This document shows positions 8,505 through 16,448 of a DNA stretch of 64,000 bases, piece after piece. Location of the stretch: positions 34,174-98,173 of the forward strand of contig NZ_BJNZ01000018.1 in the NCBI RefSeq assembly GCF_006539945.1, in the 5' to 3' direction. The position numbers and the translations under genes were made by a program. Position 1 is the stretch's first letter; each line of letters opens with the position of its first letter. Below the pieces are notes generated by a model. That model worked only from the letters and a program-made list of their open reading frames with translations, was not told the origin of the DNA and searched no databases. The DNA comes from Cellulosimicrobium cellulans (lineage in GTDB: Bacteria; Actinomycetota; Actinomycetes; Actinomycetales; Cellulomonadaceae).

Positions 8505-9758
8505 TCACCCCGTCGGCGTCACCGCGACCCGCAGCAGCCGGTCGTCGCCGTCGCGCGGGTCCCCGCGCCCGTCGGTGTTGTTGGTCAGCACGTACAGCAC
8601 GGAGCTCCCGTCGTCCCCGAGCGGCGTCGCCGGGTCCACGAGGACCGCGCGCAACCGGCCCCGGTCCGTGAGCATCGCCTGCGGCGCCCCGAACGCGTCG
8701 GCCGACGTCCCGCCGTCGGGCGACGCGAACGGCACGCGCCACAGCGTCCGGCCCCGCAGGCCGGCCAGGTACGCGCCCTCGCGGGTCACGGCCAGCCCGC
8801 TCGGCGAGGCGTCCGACGTCGCCCACGTCGCCACGGGGTCCACGAACCCCGCCTGGGTGCCGCCCACTCCCTCGACCTCCGGCCAGCCGTAGTTCCCGCC
8901 GGGCACGACGACGTTGAGCTCGTCGAACGTGTCCTGCCCGAACTCCGACGCGAGCATGCGGCCCGTCACGTCCCACCCGACACCCTGGACGTTGCGGTGC
9001 CCCAGGCTCCACACCGGCGAGGCCGGGTCCGGGTTCCCCGGTGCGGGATCGCCGTCCACCGTCAGACGCAGGGTCTTGCCGTTGAGCGCGCCCGCGTCCT
9101 GCGCCGCACCGCGCTGCTGCGCGTCCCCCGTCGTCACGTACAGGTAGCCGTCCGGCCCGAACCCGAGCCGACCGCCGTCGTGCGTGGAGGCCGCGGGGAT
9201 GCCCTGGAGGACCGGGGTGAGGGCCGACAGCTCGCGACCGGCGAGCGTCCCCCGCAGGACCTCGTTGCCGCCGTCCGCGGTCCGGTAGACGAACACCTCC
9301 CCCGGCGCCGCGCCGCCCTCGGGCCCGACCGCGACCCCGAGCAGGCCCGACTCGCCCCGCGCGACCGTTCCGTCGCGCAGGTCGTCCGCGCCCGGCCCCG
9401 TGACCGGCTCGACGGCGCCCGTCGCCGGGTCCACGACGACGAGCCGGCGCTCGTCGCGCAGCGAGACGAGCAGCGTCCCGTCCGCGAGCGCCGCGAGTCC
9501 CCACGGCGCGGGCAGCCCGGTCGCGACCTCGGTCACGTCCACCCGCACCTCGGGCACGACGACGAGCCCGGGCTCCGGCGCGGGCGCAGGGGTGCTCGTC
9601 TCCGCGGGTTCGCTCGGCTCTGCGGTGGCCGTCGTGACCGACGGGCCGGGGACGGGTCCCGGACCGTCGTCGGGGGTGCACCCGGTCAACAGCACGGCGA
9701 CGATCCCGGCCACGACGGTGAGCCGCGCGCGGCGTGACGACGACCCGTGGACACGCAT
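8505..9758 (-). CDS. PQQ-type sugar dehydrogenase-like lipoprotein (glucose/sorbosone dehydrogenase family)
   Basis: 417 residues. The signal peptide ends in a lipobox LLTGC with Cys27, so the protein is a membrane-anchored lipoprotein. A beta-propeller follows with family motifs PWGLAALADGTLLVSLRD, GESGLLGVAVGP, HDGGRLGFGPDGYLYVTTGD, GHRNVQGVGWD and VPGGNYGWPEVEG. This GSDH/YliI family oxidises aldose sugars, often with PQQ, on the outer face of the membrane. The exact substrate is unknown. ATG 9758 is chosen because the signal peptide starts there; GACGAT six bases upstream could be a -10 of a leaderless promoter. It is divergent from the holin-family gene. Confidence 0.85.
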   Translation of the reverse strand: MRVHGSSSRRARLTVVAGIVAVLLTGCTPDDGPGPVPGPSVTTATAEPSEPAETSTPAPAPEPGLVVVPEVRVDVTEVATGLPAPWGLAALADGTLLVSLRDERRLVVVDPATGAVEPVTGPGADDLRDGTVARGESGLLGVAVGPEGGAAPGEVFVYRTADGGNEVLRGTLAGRELSALTPVLQGIPAASTHDGGRLGFGPDGYLYVTTGDAQQRGAAQDAGALNGKTLRLTVDGDPAPGNPDPASPVWSLGHRNVQGVGWDVTGRMLASEFGQDTFDELNVVVPGGNYGWPEVEGVGGTQAGFVDPVATWATSDASPSGLAVTREGAYLAGLRGRTLWRVPFASPDGGTSADAFGAPQAMLTDRGRLRAVLVDPATPLGDDGSSVLYVLTNNTDGRGDPRDGDDRLLRVAVTPTG

Positions 9759-9844
9759 GCGCCCATCGTCGCGCGCCGTGGGCGCCGTCGCACGTGCCGC
9801 GCTCGCCGCGCACGACGGCCGATCCGCGCCACACTGGAGAGAAG

Positions 9845-9864
9845 GAGGCGGGTCCTCCCGCCTC
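9845..9864 (+). other. Hairpin in 5' leader of the holin-family gene
   Basis: GAGGCGGG and CCCGCCTC form a perfect 8-base stem with a TCCT loop, 24 bases before the start codon at 9888 and just upstream of its GGGAGGG ribosome binding site. It may stabilise the leader or affect translation. No plus-strand gene precedes it, so it is unlikely to be a terminator. Confidence 0.4.
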
Positions 9865-9887
9865 ACCGGCCCTCAGGGAGGGACGCC

Positions 9888-10322
9888 ATGAACCCGAAGG
9901 TGCTCAGCTTCGTCGTCGCCGCGGTCGCGTACGGGGTGACGCTCGGCATCGCCGACCTGGTGCTCGAGGGAATGACCATGAGCTGGCTGTGGGGGCTCGT
10001 CGCGGTCGCGCTCTTCACCGTGACGATCACCCTCCTGCGCCCGCTCGTGGTGCGGCTCCTCGGCAAGCACGTCCACGGCTGGACGTGGACCCTGGGGATC
10101 GTCACCGTGCTCGGCTCGCTCATCGTCACCACGCTGCTGTCCCCGTCGAGCGGGTTCGACATCGACGGCTTCTGGACCTGGGTCTGGGCGACGCTCATCG
10201 TCTGGGTCGGGACGGTCGTCTACGACCTGGTCGACGACCGCGCCGTCGCCGCGGCGGGGCGTCAGGTCGACAGGTACCAGGGGCGTCACGGTCGGACGCC
10301 GCCCACGGCGGCGCCGGCCTGA
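9888..10322 (+). CDS. Phage-holin-4-family small integral membrane protein
   Basis: 144 residues with four predicted membrane helices (about 5-25, 30-50, 60-82 and 95-118) and a hydrophilic tail with RHGRTPPTAAPA. This matches the Phage_holin_4_2 / YvlD group, which is widespread in bacterial chromosomes outside prophages, so the holin name does not imply lysis. GGGAGGG five bases before ATG 9888 sets the start. No prophage genes surround it. Function unknown. Confidence 0.75.
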   Translation: MNPKVLSFVVAAVAYGVTLGIADLVLEGMTMSWLWGLVAVALFTVTITLLRPLVVRLLGKHVHGWTWTLGIVTVLGSLIVTTLLSPSSGFDIDGFWTWVWATLIVWVGTVVYDLVDDRAVAAAGRQVDRYQGRHGRTPPTAAPA

Positions 10323-10451
10323 CCCCGGACCCTCAGGACCTCTGGCCCGACGACCCGGTCCTTCGGCGGCCACGCGCCCACCCGCGACGAGGCACGCTGG
10401 TACCGGAAGCTCCCCCGAGGGCCGGAGGAGCCGGCGAGGAGGTCGGTACGC

Positions 10452-11261
10452 ATGTCGCGGTCGTACGTGGTCACGGGTTCGGCGTCGGGGGTGGGTGCGT
10501 CCACCGCCGGGCTGCTGCGCGACCGGGGAGACCGCGTGGTCGGTGTCGACCTGCGCGACGCCGAGGTCGAGGCCGACCTGAGCACCCCCGACGGCCGGGC
10601 GGCCGCCGTCGACCGCGTCATGGCGCTCACCGACGGGCGCGTCGACGGGGTCGTCGCGTGCGCGGGCATCGCCGCCCCGGTGCCGAAGACCGTCGCCGTG
10701 AACTTCTTCGGCGTCACGCGGCTCCTCGCCGCGCTGCTCCCGGCGCTCGAGCGGTCGGACGCGCCGCGCGCCGCCGTCGTCTCGTCCATGGCGACCCTGC
10801 AGCCGGTGTCCGACGAGCTCGTCGCCGCGTGCCTCGCCGACGACGAGGACACGGCGCTGCGCGTCGCCGCGACGCTCGCGGACCAGGGGCCCGCGGTCGG
10901 CTACCTCAGCTACCCGTCGTCCAAGCGGGCGCTCTCGAGGTGGGTGCGGCGCGAGTGCGTCACCCCCTCGTGGGCGGGTCGAGGGATCCCGCTCAACGCC
11001 GTCGCCCCGGGGACGGTGCTCACGCCCATGACGTCCGCGCTGCTCTCGACCCCGGAGTCCGCCGCCATGGTCGACGCCGCCGTCCCGATGCCCCTGCACG
11101 GGCACCAGTCGCCAGAGTCGGTCGCGAGCCTGCTGCTGTGGCTCACCGACCCGGCGAACACCCACGTCACCGGGCAGACGATCTACGACGACGGCGGCGC
11201 CGACGCCGTGCTGCGCGGGGACGACGTGTGGACGGGGACGACGCCTACGCCAGCCGGGTGA
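10452..11261 (+). CDS. SDR-family NAD(P)-dependent oxidoreductase
   Basis: 269 residues, a classical short-chain dehydrogenase. The nucleotide-binding motif is TGSASGVG (8-15), NNAG is replaced by VACAG, the catalytic Ser lies in VVSSMATL, and Tyr/Lys in YPSSK. The insert between the Ser and Tyr (SDELVAACLADDEDTALR) is characteristic of the 3-alpha-hydroxysteroid dehydrogenase-like subgroup, but the substrate is not known. Its 3' end overlaps the convergent alaC by 17 bases. A GAGGAGG sits 11 bases before ATG 10452. Confidence 0.85.
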   Translation: MSRSYVVTGSASGVGASTAGLLRDRGDRVVGVDLRDAEVEADLSTPDGRAAAVDRVMALTDGRVDGVVACAGIAAPVPKTVAVNFFGVTRLLAALLPALERSDAPRAAVVSSMATLQPVSDELVAACLADDEDTALRVAATLADQGPAVGYLSYPSSKRALSRWVRRECVTPSWAGRGIPLNAVAPGTVLTPMTSALLSTPESAAMVDAAVPMPLHGHQSPESVASLLLWLTDPANTHVTGQTIYDDGGADAVLRGDDVWTGTTPTPAG

Positions 11262-12429
11262 GGCCGCGCTTGAGGCCGCGGATCGCCTGACCGATGCGGT
11301 GCTCGTTCTCGATGAGCGCGAACCGCACGAACTCGTCGCCGCCGGGACCGAACCCGACGCCCGGGGACACGGCGACGTCGCACTCCTCGACGAGGTGCGT
11401 CGCGAACTCGATCGAGCCCATGTCGCGGTAGGGCTCGGGGATGCGGGCCCACGCGAACATCGTGCCGCCGGGCTTGTGGATGTCCCAGCCGATGCGCTGG
11501 AGGCCGTCGTACAGGGCGTCGCGACGCGACGCGTAGACGGACGAGATCTCCTGCGGGAACTCGGTCGCCTCGTTGAGCGTCACGGTCGCGGCGATCTGGA
11601 TCGGCTGGAACGTGCCGTAGTCGAGGTAGCTCTTGAGCTTGGCGAGCGCCCCGACGACGTCGCGGCGCCCCACGAGGAACGCGACGCGCCAGCCGGCCAT
11701 GGAGAACGACTTCGTCATCGAGTACAGCTCGACCGCGACCTCGCGCGCGCCCTCGCACTCCATGATCGACGGCGGACGGAACCCGTCGAACGTCATGTCC
11801 GCGTAGGCGAGGTCGTGCACGAGCACGACGTCCTTGTCCCGGGCCCAGTCGACGAGCCGCTGGAGGTCCTCCTTGGTCGCGACCGTCGTCGTCGGGTTGT
11901 GCGGGAACGACAGCACGACGACGCGCGGCTTGGGCCAGCCCAGCTCCCAGGCCTCGATGATCCGGTCGATGTACCCCGCGGCGTCGGTCCCGTCGCCGAT
12001 GGGGACCTGGCGCGCGTCGGCGCCCGCGAAGTAGGGGCCCCAGATGTGGATGGGGTAGCTCGGGGTCGGGACGAGCGCGACGTCGCCCGGCTGCAGCAGC
12101 ACCCACATGAGGTGGCTGAAGCCCTCCTTGGCGCCGATGGTCGAGATGATCTCCGTGTCCGGGTCGAGGCTCACGCCGAACCGGCGCTGGTACAGCCCGG
12201 CCACGGCCTCGCGGAGCTTGGGGATTCCGCGCGATGCGGAGTAGCGGTGGTTGCGCGAGTTCTGCGCGGCCTCGGCGAGCTTGTCGACCGCGACCTGCGG
12301 GCTGGGCAGGTCGGGGTTGCCGAACCCGAGGTCGACGACGTCGCGCCCCGCTCGGCGTGCCTCGATCTTGAGCCCGTCGATGATGGTGAAGACGTAGGGC
12401 GGCAGACCGGGGATCCGGCGGAACTCCAT
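11245..12429 (-). CDS. alaC: Alanine-synthesising aminotransferase (AlaC-like)
   Basis: 394 residues, fold-type I PLP aminotransferase. It matches E. coli AlaC (YfdZ) along its length as I recall that sequence: LPPYVFTI near the N-terminus, GNPD, HRYSASRGIPKLREA, IGAKEGFSHLMW, VPTPSYPIHIWGPYFAGA, VVHDLAYAD, and the PLP lysine in SMTKSFSMAGWR. The C-terminal SPGVGFGPGGDEFVRFALIEN supplies the carboxylate-binding Arg. It would convert pyruvate and glutamate to alanine and 2-oxoglutarate. GGAG precedes ATG 12429. The C-terminus overlaps the convergent SDR gene. Confidence 0.9.
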   Translation of the reverse strand: MEFRRIPGLPPYVFTIIDGLKIEARRAGRDVVDLGFGNPDLPSPQVAVDKLAEAAQNSRNHRYSASRGIPKLREAVAGLYQRRFGVSLDPDTEIISTIGAKEGFSHLMWVLLQPGDVALVPTPSYPIHIWGPYFAGADARQVPIGDGTDAAGYIDRIIEAWELGWPKPRVVVLSFPHNPTTTVATKEDLQRLVDWARDKDVVLVHDLAYADMTFDGFRPPSIMECEGAREVAVELYSMTKSFSMAGWRVAFLVGRRDVVGALAKLKSYLDYGTFQPIQIAATVTLNEATEFPQEISSVYASRRDALYDGLQRIGWDIHKPGGTMFAWARIPEPYRDMGSIEFATHLVEECDVAVSPGVGFGPGGDEFVRFALIENEHRIGQAIRGLKRGLTRLA

Positions 12430-12520
12430 CGCAGTGCTCCAGCTCTGTGCGGGGTGCCCGGGCGCGGGGGTGCGCGCGGGTCGCGGGTCTCGCAGGGTAC
12501 GCCTGCTGCCGGACGCCGCG

Positions 12521-12540
12521 CGTCCCGTCTCGTCGGGACG
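12521..12540 (-). terminator. Hairpin after MarR-like gene
   Basis: CGTCCCG and CGGGACG form a 7-base stem with a TCTCGT loop, starting five bases after the stop codon of the MarR-like gene. It separates that gene from alaC. Confidence 0.55.
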
Positions 12541-12545
12541 GGCGC

Positions 12546-13022
12546 TCAGCCCTCCCAGCCGAGGTTGCGCGCCATGCGCTCGAGCGTCGCGACCGTCTGC
12601 GCGTACTCCGCGCGGCTGATGCCGTCCGCGACCCGCTCGCGCGAGACCGACACCGCGTCGAGCAGGTCGTGATAGGCGTGGTTGCCCGCGACGGTCACGG
12701 ACAGGCTGCCCGAGCCGTCGCGCGCGACCCAGCCCCGCCGCACGAGGTCGTCGATCTCGGCCGTCACGGCGCTCGCCCCGTGGCCGACCCCCGGGGCCGC
12801 GCCCGTGAACGGCGAGAGGACGCCGTCGACGCTCGTCTCCTCGCTCACGCCGTCCCGGATCGTGTTGAGCACCTGCCAGTGCCGGCGCGTGAGCCCCGAG
12901 TGCTGGAACACGCCGTCGAAGCTCTCGTCGATGAGCCGGTCCACGAGCTTGAGCCAGTACCCGATGGGGCGCTCCGGCGCACCGGCAGGAGGCGTCGCGG
13001 CGGGCGTCGGGTCGTCGCTCAT
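12546..13022 (-). CDS. MarR-like winged-helix regulator
   Basis: 158 residues. After a Pro/Ala-rich N-terminus, WLKLVDRLIDESFDGVFQHS forms a dimerisation helix. RRHWQVLNTIRDG and the DDLVRRGWVARDGSGSLSVT segment form the winged helix with its beta-wing, as in MarR proteins. The C-terminal helix ends ERMARNLGWEG. GGGAGGA before ATG 13022 sets the start. The target is unknown: alaC lies downstream on the same strand past a terminator, and the nicotinamidase-like gene is divergent 129 bases away. Confidence 0.8.
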   Translation of the reverse strand: MSDDPTPAATPPAGAPERPIGYWLKLVDRLIDESFDGVFQHSGLTRRHWQVLNTIRDGVSEETSVDGVLSPFTGAAPGVGHGASAVTAEIDDLVRRGWVARDGSGSLSVTVAGNHAYHDLLDAVSVSRERVADGISRAEYAQTVATLERMARNLGWEG

Positions 13023-13151
13023 CGGGTCCTCCCGGGTGCTCGGGTCACGGCTGCTCCCACTCTCGCACCCGCGCGCGGGACGCGCCCGGCGGGCCCGGCC
13101 CCCCACGCGCAGGCTCCCCCACGCCCCCGTCCCGGGTGGCAGAGTGGGCGC

Positions 13152-13751
13152 ATGAGCGAGAACACTCCCGCGGTGCGCCGCGCGCTGATCGTCGTCGACG
13201 TCCAGCCCACGTTCTGCGAGGGCGGGGAGCTGGGGGTCGCGGGCGGGAACGCGGTCGCGCAGCGGATCGCCGACCACGCGCGCGACCACCGAGACGCCTA
13301 CGACCTCGTCGTCACGACCCAGGACTGGCACGTCGACCCGGGCGAGCACTGGAGCCCGGACCCCGACTTCGTCGACACGTGGCCCCCGCACGGGATCGCG
13401 GGCACCCCGAACGCCGAGCTGCACCCCGCGCTGGCCGGCCTCGCGCCCGACGCCGAGGTGAAGAAGGGCGAGTACCAGGCCGCGTACTCCGGCTTCGAGG
13501 GGGTCGACGTCGGCGGCCGGCCGCTCGCGGACGTCCTGCGCGACGCCGGGATCGAGGCGGTCGACGTCGTCGGCATCGCCGAGTCGCACTGCGTGCGCGC
13601 GACGGCGCTCGACGCGCACGCGCTCGGCCTCGCCACCCGGGTCCTCACCGACCTCACCGTGCCGGTGACGCCCGAGCTGGGCGCCGCGGCGCGCGAGGAG
13701 CTCGCGGCGGCAGGGGTCGCGCTCGAGCCGAGCACCGCCGTCGGGCGCTGA
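13152..13751 (+). CDS. pncA: Nicotinamidase-like isochorismatase-family hydrolase
   Basis: 199 residues. The cysteine-hydrolase triad is visible: Asp16 in VVDVQPTFC, Lys104/105 in EVKKGEYQAAYSGF and Cys147 in GIAESHCVRAT. TTQDWHVDPGEHW provides the Asp and His residues of the metal site seen in PncA. Nicotinamidase converts nicotinamide to nicotinate for NAD salvage. The SHCVRAT sequence around the nucleophile differs slightly from the usual DYCV, so a related amidase activity is possible. It is convergent with rsmI, whose stop lies 13 bases away. Confidence 0.75.
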   Translation: MSENTPAVRRALIVVDVQPTFCEGGELGVAGGNAVAQRIADHARDHRDAYDLVVTTQDWHVDPGEHWSPDPDFVDTWPPHGIAGTPNAELHPALAGLAPDAEVKKGEYQAAYSGFEGVDVGGRPLADVLRDAGIEAVDVVGIAESHCVRATALDAHALGLATRVLTDLTVPVTPELGAAAREELAAAGVALEPSTAVGR

Positions 13752-13764
13752 CGGTCCCGCCGCC

Positions 13765-14655
13765 TCAGCGGCGGCGCGCCTCCAGGGCCGCCGCGTAGAG
13801 GTCGCGCTTCGCGACCCCCGCGTCCTGGGCGACGTCCGCGACGACCTCCTTGAGCCGCTCGCCGCCGTCGACGCGCGCGAGCACGGCCGGGACGAGCTCG
13901 GCGAGCGGCACCGGACCGCGCGGCGGCGCACCGCCGACCACGACGCAGATCTCCCCGCGGAGCTGCTCGTCGGCGGCGCGTCCCGCGAGCTCGCCGAGAG
14001 GCCCGCGCAGCACCTCCTCGTACGTCTTGGTGAGCTCGCGCGCGACGGCGGCCGGCCGGTCCGCGCCGAACGCCTCGGCCATCGCGGCGAGCGTCTCCGC
14101 CACGCGGTGCGGCGCCTCGAAGAACACGAGCGTGCGCGACTCGTCGGCGAGCGCCGCGAGCGCGCGCGACCGGTCGCCCGCCTTGCGCGGCAGGAAGCCC
14201 TCGAAGCAGAAGCGGTCCGTCGGGAGCCCCGAGAGCGCGAGTGCGGTGAGGACGGCGCTCGGCCCGGGCGCCGTCGTGACCGGGACCCCGCGCTCGACCG
14301 CGCGCGCGACGACGCGGAAGCCAGGGTCGGACACGCTCGGCATGCCCGCGTCGGACACGACGAGCACCGTCCCGCCGCCGTCGACGACGTCGAGCAGGTC
14401 GTCCGCGCGGTCGGACTCGTTGTGCTCGTGGAAGCTGAGGACGCGTCCACCGACCTGCACGCCCAGCCGGCCGGCGAGGGCGTGCAGGCGGCGGGTGTCC
14501 TCCGCCGCGACGACGTCCGCCTCCGCGAGCAGCCGTCTCAGCCGCGGGCTCGCGTCCTCCGCGTTGCCGATCGGGGTGCCGCCCAGCACCAGGTGCCCGG
14601 CCTCCCGCGGGGTCGTGGGCCGGTCGGCGTCGGGCGCGTCGGGCGAGGAAGACAT
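13765..14655 (-). CDS. rsmI: 16S rRNA (cytidine-1402-2'-O)-methyltransferase
   Basis: 296 residues of the tetrapyrrole-methylase-like fold. Family motifs are LVLGGTPIGNAEDASPRLR, AAEDTRRLHALAGRLG, SFHEHNE, VSDAGMPSVSDPGFRVV, TAPGPSAVLTALALSGLP and FEGFLPRKAGDR. With SAM it 2'-O-methylates C1402 in the ribosomal P site. Divergent pairing with the mannosyltransferase gene pmt is the same as in mycobacteria. The gap of 43 bases holds the pmt -10 element. Confidence 0.95.
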   Translation of the reverse strand: MSSSPDAPDADRPTTPREAGHLVLGGTPIGNAEDASPRLRRLLAEADVVAAEDTRRLHALAGRLGVQVGGRVLSFHEHNESDRADDLLDVVDGGGTVLVVSDAGMPSVSDPGFRVVARAVERGVPVTTAPGPSAVLTALALSGLPTDRFCFEGFLPRKAGDRSRALAALADESRTLVFFEAPHRVAETLAAMAEAFGADRPAAVARELTKTYEEVLRGPLGELAGRAADEQLRGEICVVVGGAPPRGPVPLAELVPAVLARVDGGERLKEVVADVAQDAGVAKRDLYAAALEARRR

Positions 14656-14685
14656 GGTTCCCAGGGTTCCACACCCCTGTGCCCC

Positions 14686-14691
14686 TACGAT
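14686..14691 (+). promoter_or_regulatory. -10 element of leaderless pmt promoter
   Basis: TACGAT lies exactly seven bases before GTG 14699. This arrangement argues that pmt starts at that GTG rather than at ATG 14690, which would lie inside the -10 itself. Confidence 0.6.
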
Positions 14692-14698
14692 GGCCAGC

Positions 14699-16444
14699 GT
14701 GTCCCAGCCGCCCGCCGACGCGCACCCCGGACCCCGGCACACGACCGACGTCCCCCACGAGCCCGCCGACGCGTCGGGCCGGCCGTCCGGCGTCGAGCCC
14801 GACGGGATCCCCTCGGGCGCCGACACGTCGCCCGCGCCCCTCGAGCAGGACGCCGACGACGCGCCCGCCCTGACCCACCGCGAGCGCCTCCTGCTCGCTC
14901 TGCTCGGACCCCGCCGTCTGACGCTCGGGGCGACCGCGCACGACCGGCTGTGGGGGTGGCTCGGGGTCGCGATCGTCGCCGTCGTCGCGGCGGTGCTGCG
15001 GCTGTGGAACCTCGGCCGCCCGGGCACGCTCGTGTTCGACGAGACGTACTACGTCAAGCAGGCGTGGACGCTGCTCCAGGTCGGGTACGAGGCCGACTGG
15101 CCCGAGGAGCCGAACCCGGCGTTCGAGGCCGGGGACGTGAACTCGTTCCTCCCGACGGCCGACTACGTGGTCCACCCCCCGCTCGGCAAGTGGATGATCG
15201 CGCTCGGGATGAGGTTCTTCGGCGGGGCGGAGAACCCGTGGTCGTGGCGCATCGCGTCCGCGGTCGTGGGGGTGGTCGCCGTCGTGCTCGTGGCGAGGAT
15301 CGCGCGGCGCCTGTTCGCCTCGACGGCGATGGGGATCGTCGCGGGCGCGCTCATGGCGGTGGACGGCGAGGCGATCGTGCACTCGCGCACGGGCCTGCTC
15401 GACAACATGCTCATGATCTGGGTGCTCGTCGCGTTCGGGTGCCTGCTGCTCGACCGCGAGCAGGCGCGACGCCGGCTCGCGGACCGCTGCGGGGCGATCC
15501 TCGACGCAGGCGGGAGGATCGGACGCTACGGGCCCGGGCTCGGGTGGCGGTGGTGGCGCTTCGCGGCGGCCGTCGCGCTGGGCCTCGCGTGCGGGGTCAA
15601 GTGGTCCGGGCTGTACTTCCTCGCGGTCTTCGCCGTGGTGTCGGTGCTGTGGGACGCGACGGCGCGCCGCACCGCGGGCGTCGGGCGCTGGTGGGAGGAC
15701 GCGCTCGTGCGCGACGCGGTCCCGGCCGCGCTCGTCATGCTCCCGACGGCGGCCCTCGCCTACCTCGCGTCGTGGACGTCGTGGTTCCGCACGCCCGGGG
15801 CGTACATGAGGCAGTGGGCGGTCGACCACCCCGGCGAGGGGGTCCGGTGGCTCCCGCCCGGCCTGCGGTCGCTGTGGGAGTACCACCTCAAGATGTGGGA
15901 CTTCCACAACGGGCTCACGTCCGAGCACACGTACGAGGCGCACCCGCTCGGGTGGATCCTCCAGTGGCGCCCCACGTCGTTCTACTGGCGCTCCTACGAC
16001 CCGGGCGAGGCCGGGTGCGAGGTCGAGCGGTGCGCCCGCGCGATCACGTCGCTCGGCAACCCCGTCCTGTGGTGGACGGCGGCGCTCGCGATCCTCGTCG
16101 CGCTCTGGGCGCTCGTGCGGCTCAAGGACTGGCGCGCGCTCGCCGTGCTCAGCGGCGTCGTCGCCGGGTGGGCGCCGTGGTTCCTCTACGCCGAGCGGAC
16201 CATCTTCACGTTCTACTCGATCGTGTTCACGCCGTGGGTCGTGCTCACGCTCGTCTACGCGATGACGCTCGCGCTCGAGCGCACCGAGCACCGCCCGGTC
16301 GCGCGGGCGCGCGTGAAGGTGGGGCTCACGGTCCTGCTCACGACGATCGGCGCCGTCAGCGTGTTCTTCTACCCGATCTGGACGGCGTGGCAGGTGCCGT
16401 ACTGGTTCTGGCGCCTGCACATGTGGCTGCCCACCTGGATCTGA
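14699..16444 (+). CDS. pmt: Polyprenol-phosphate-mannose--protein mannosyltransferase
   Basis: 581 residues, GT39-family integral membrane protein. After an 85-residue Pro/Asp-rich cytoplasmic N-terminus come about ten membrane helices. The first extracytoplasmic loop has the catalytic LVFDETYYVKQAWTLL, with the Asp-Glu pair required for mannosyl transfer, followed by HPPLGKWMIALGMRFFG. It transfers mannose from polyprenyl phosphate to Ser/Thr of secreted proteins during Sec translocation. Candidate acceptors are lipoproteins and Rpf-like proteins in this genome (inference). GTG 14699 is chosen from the leaderless -10; ATG 14690 would add three residues. The stop nearly abuts the convergent GH20 gene within TGACGCGTCA. 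Confidence 0.93.
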   Translation: MSQPPADAHPGPRHTTDVPHEPADASGRPSGVEPDGIPSGADTSPAPLEQDADDAPALTHRERLLLALLGPRRLTLGATAHDRLWGWLGVAIVAVVAAVLRLWNLGRPGTLVFDETYYVKQAWTLLQVGYEADWPEEPNPAFEAGDVNSFLPTADYVVHPPLGKWMIALGMRFFGGAENPWSWRIASAVVGVVAVVLVARIARRLFASTAMGIVAGALMAVDGEAIVHSRTGLLDNMLMIWVLVAFGCLLLDREQARRRLADRCGAILDAGGRIGRYGPGLGWRWWRFAAAVALGLACGVKWSGLYFLAVFAVVSVLWDATARRTAGVGRWWEDALVRDAVPAALVMLPTAALAYLASWTSWFRTPGAYMRQWAVDHPGEGVRWLPPGLRSLWEYHLKMWDFHNGLTSEHTYEAHPLGWILQWRPTSFYWRSYDPGEAGCEVERCARAITSLGNPVLWWTAALAILVALWALVRLKDWRALAVLSGVVAGWAPWFLYAERTIFTFYSIVFTPWVVLTLVYAMTLALERTEHRPVARARVKVGLTVLLTTIGAVSVFFYPIWTAWQVPYWFWRLHMWLPTWI

Positions 16445-16448
16445 CGCG

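Noticed and set aside
9888..10322. Prophage remnant suggested by a holin-family protein
   Set aside because: No endolysin, structural or integrase genes are nearby, and this family is common in non-phage chromosomal loci.
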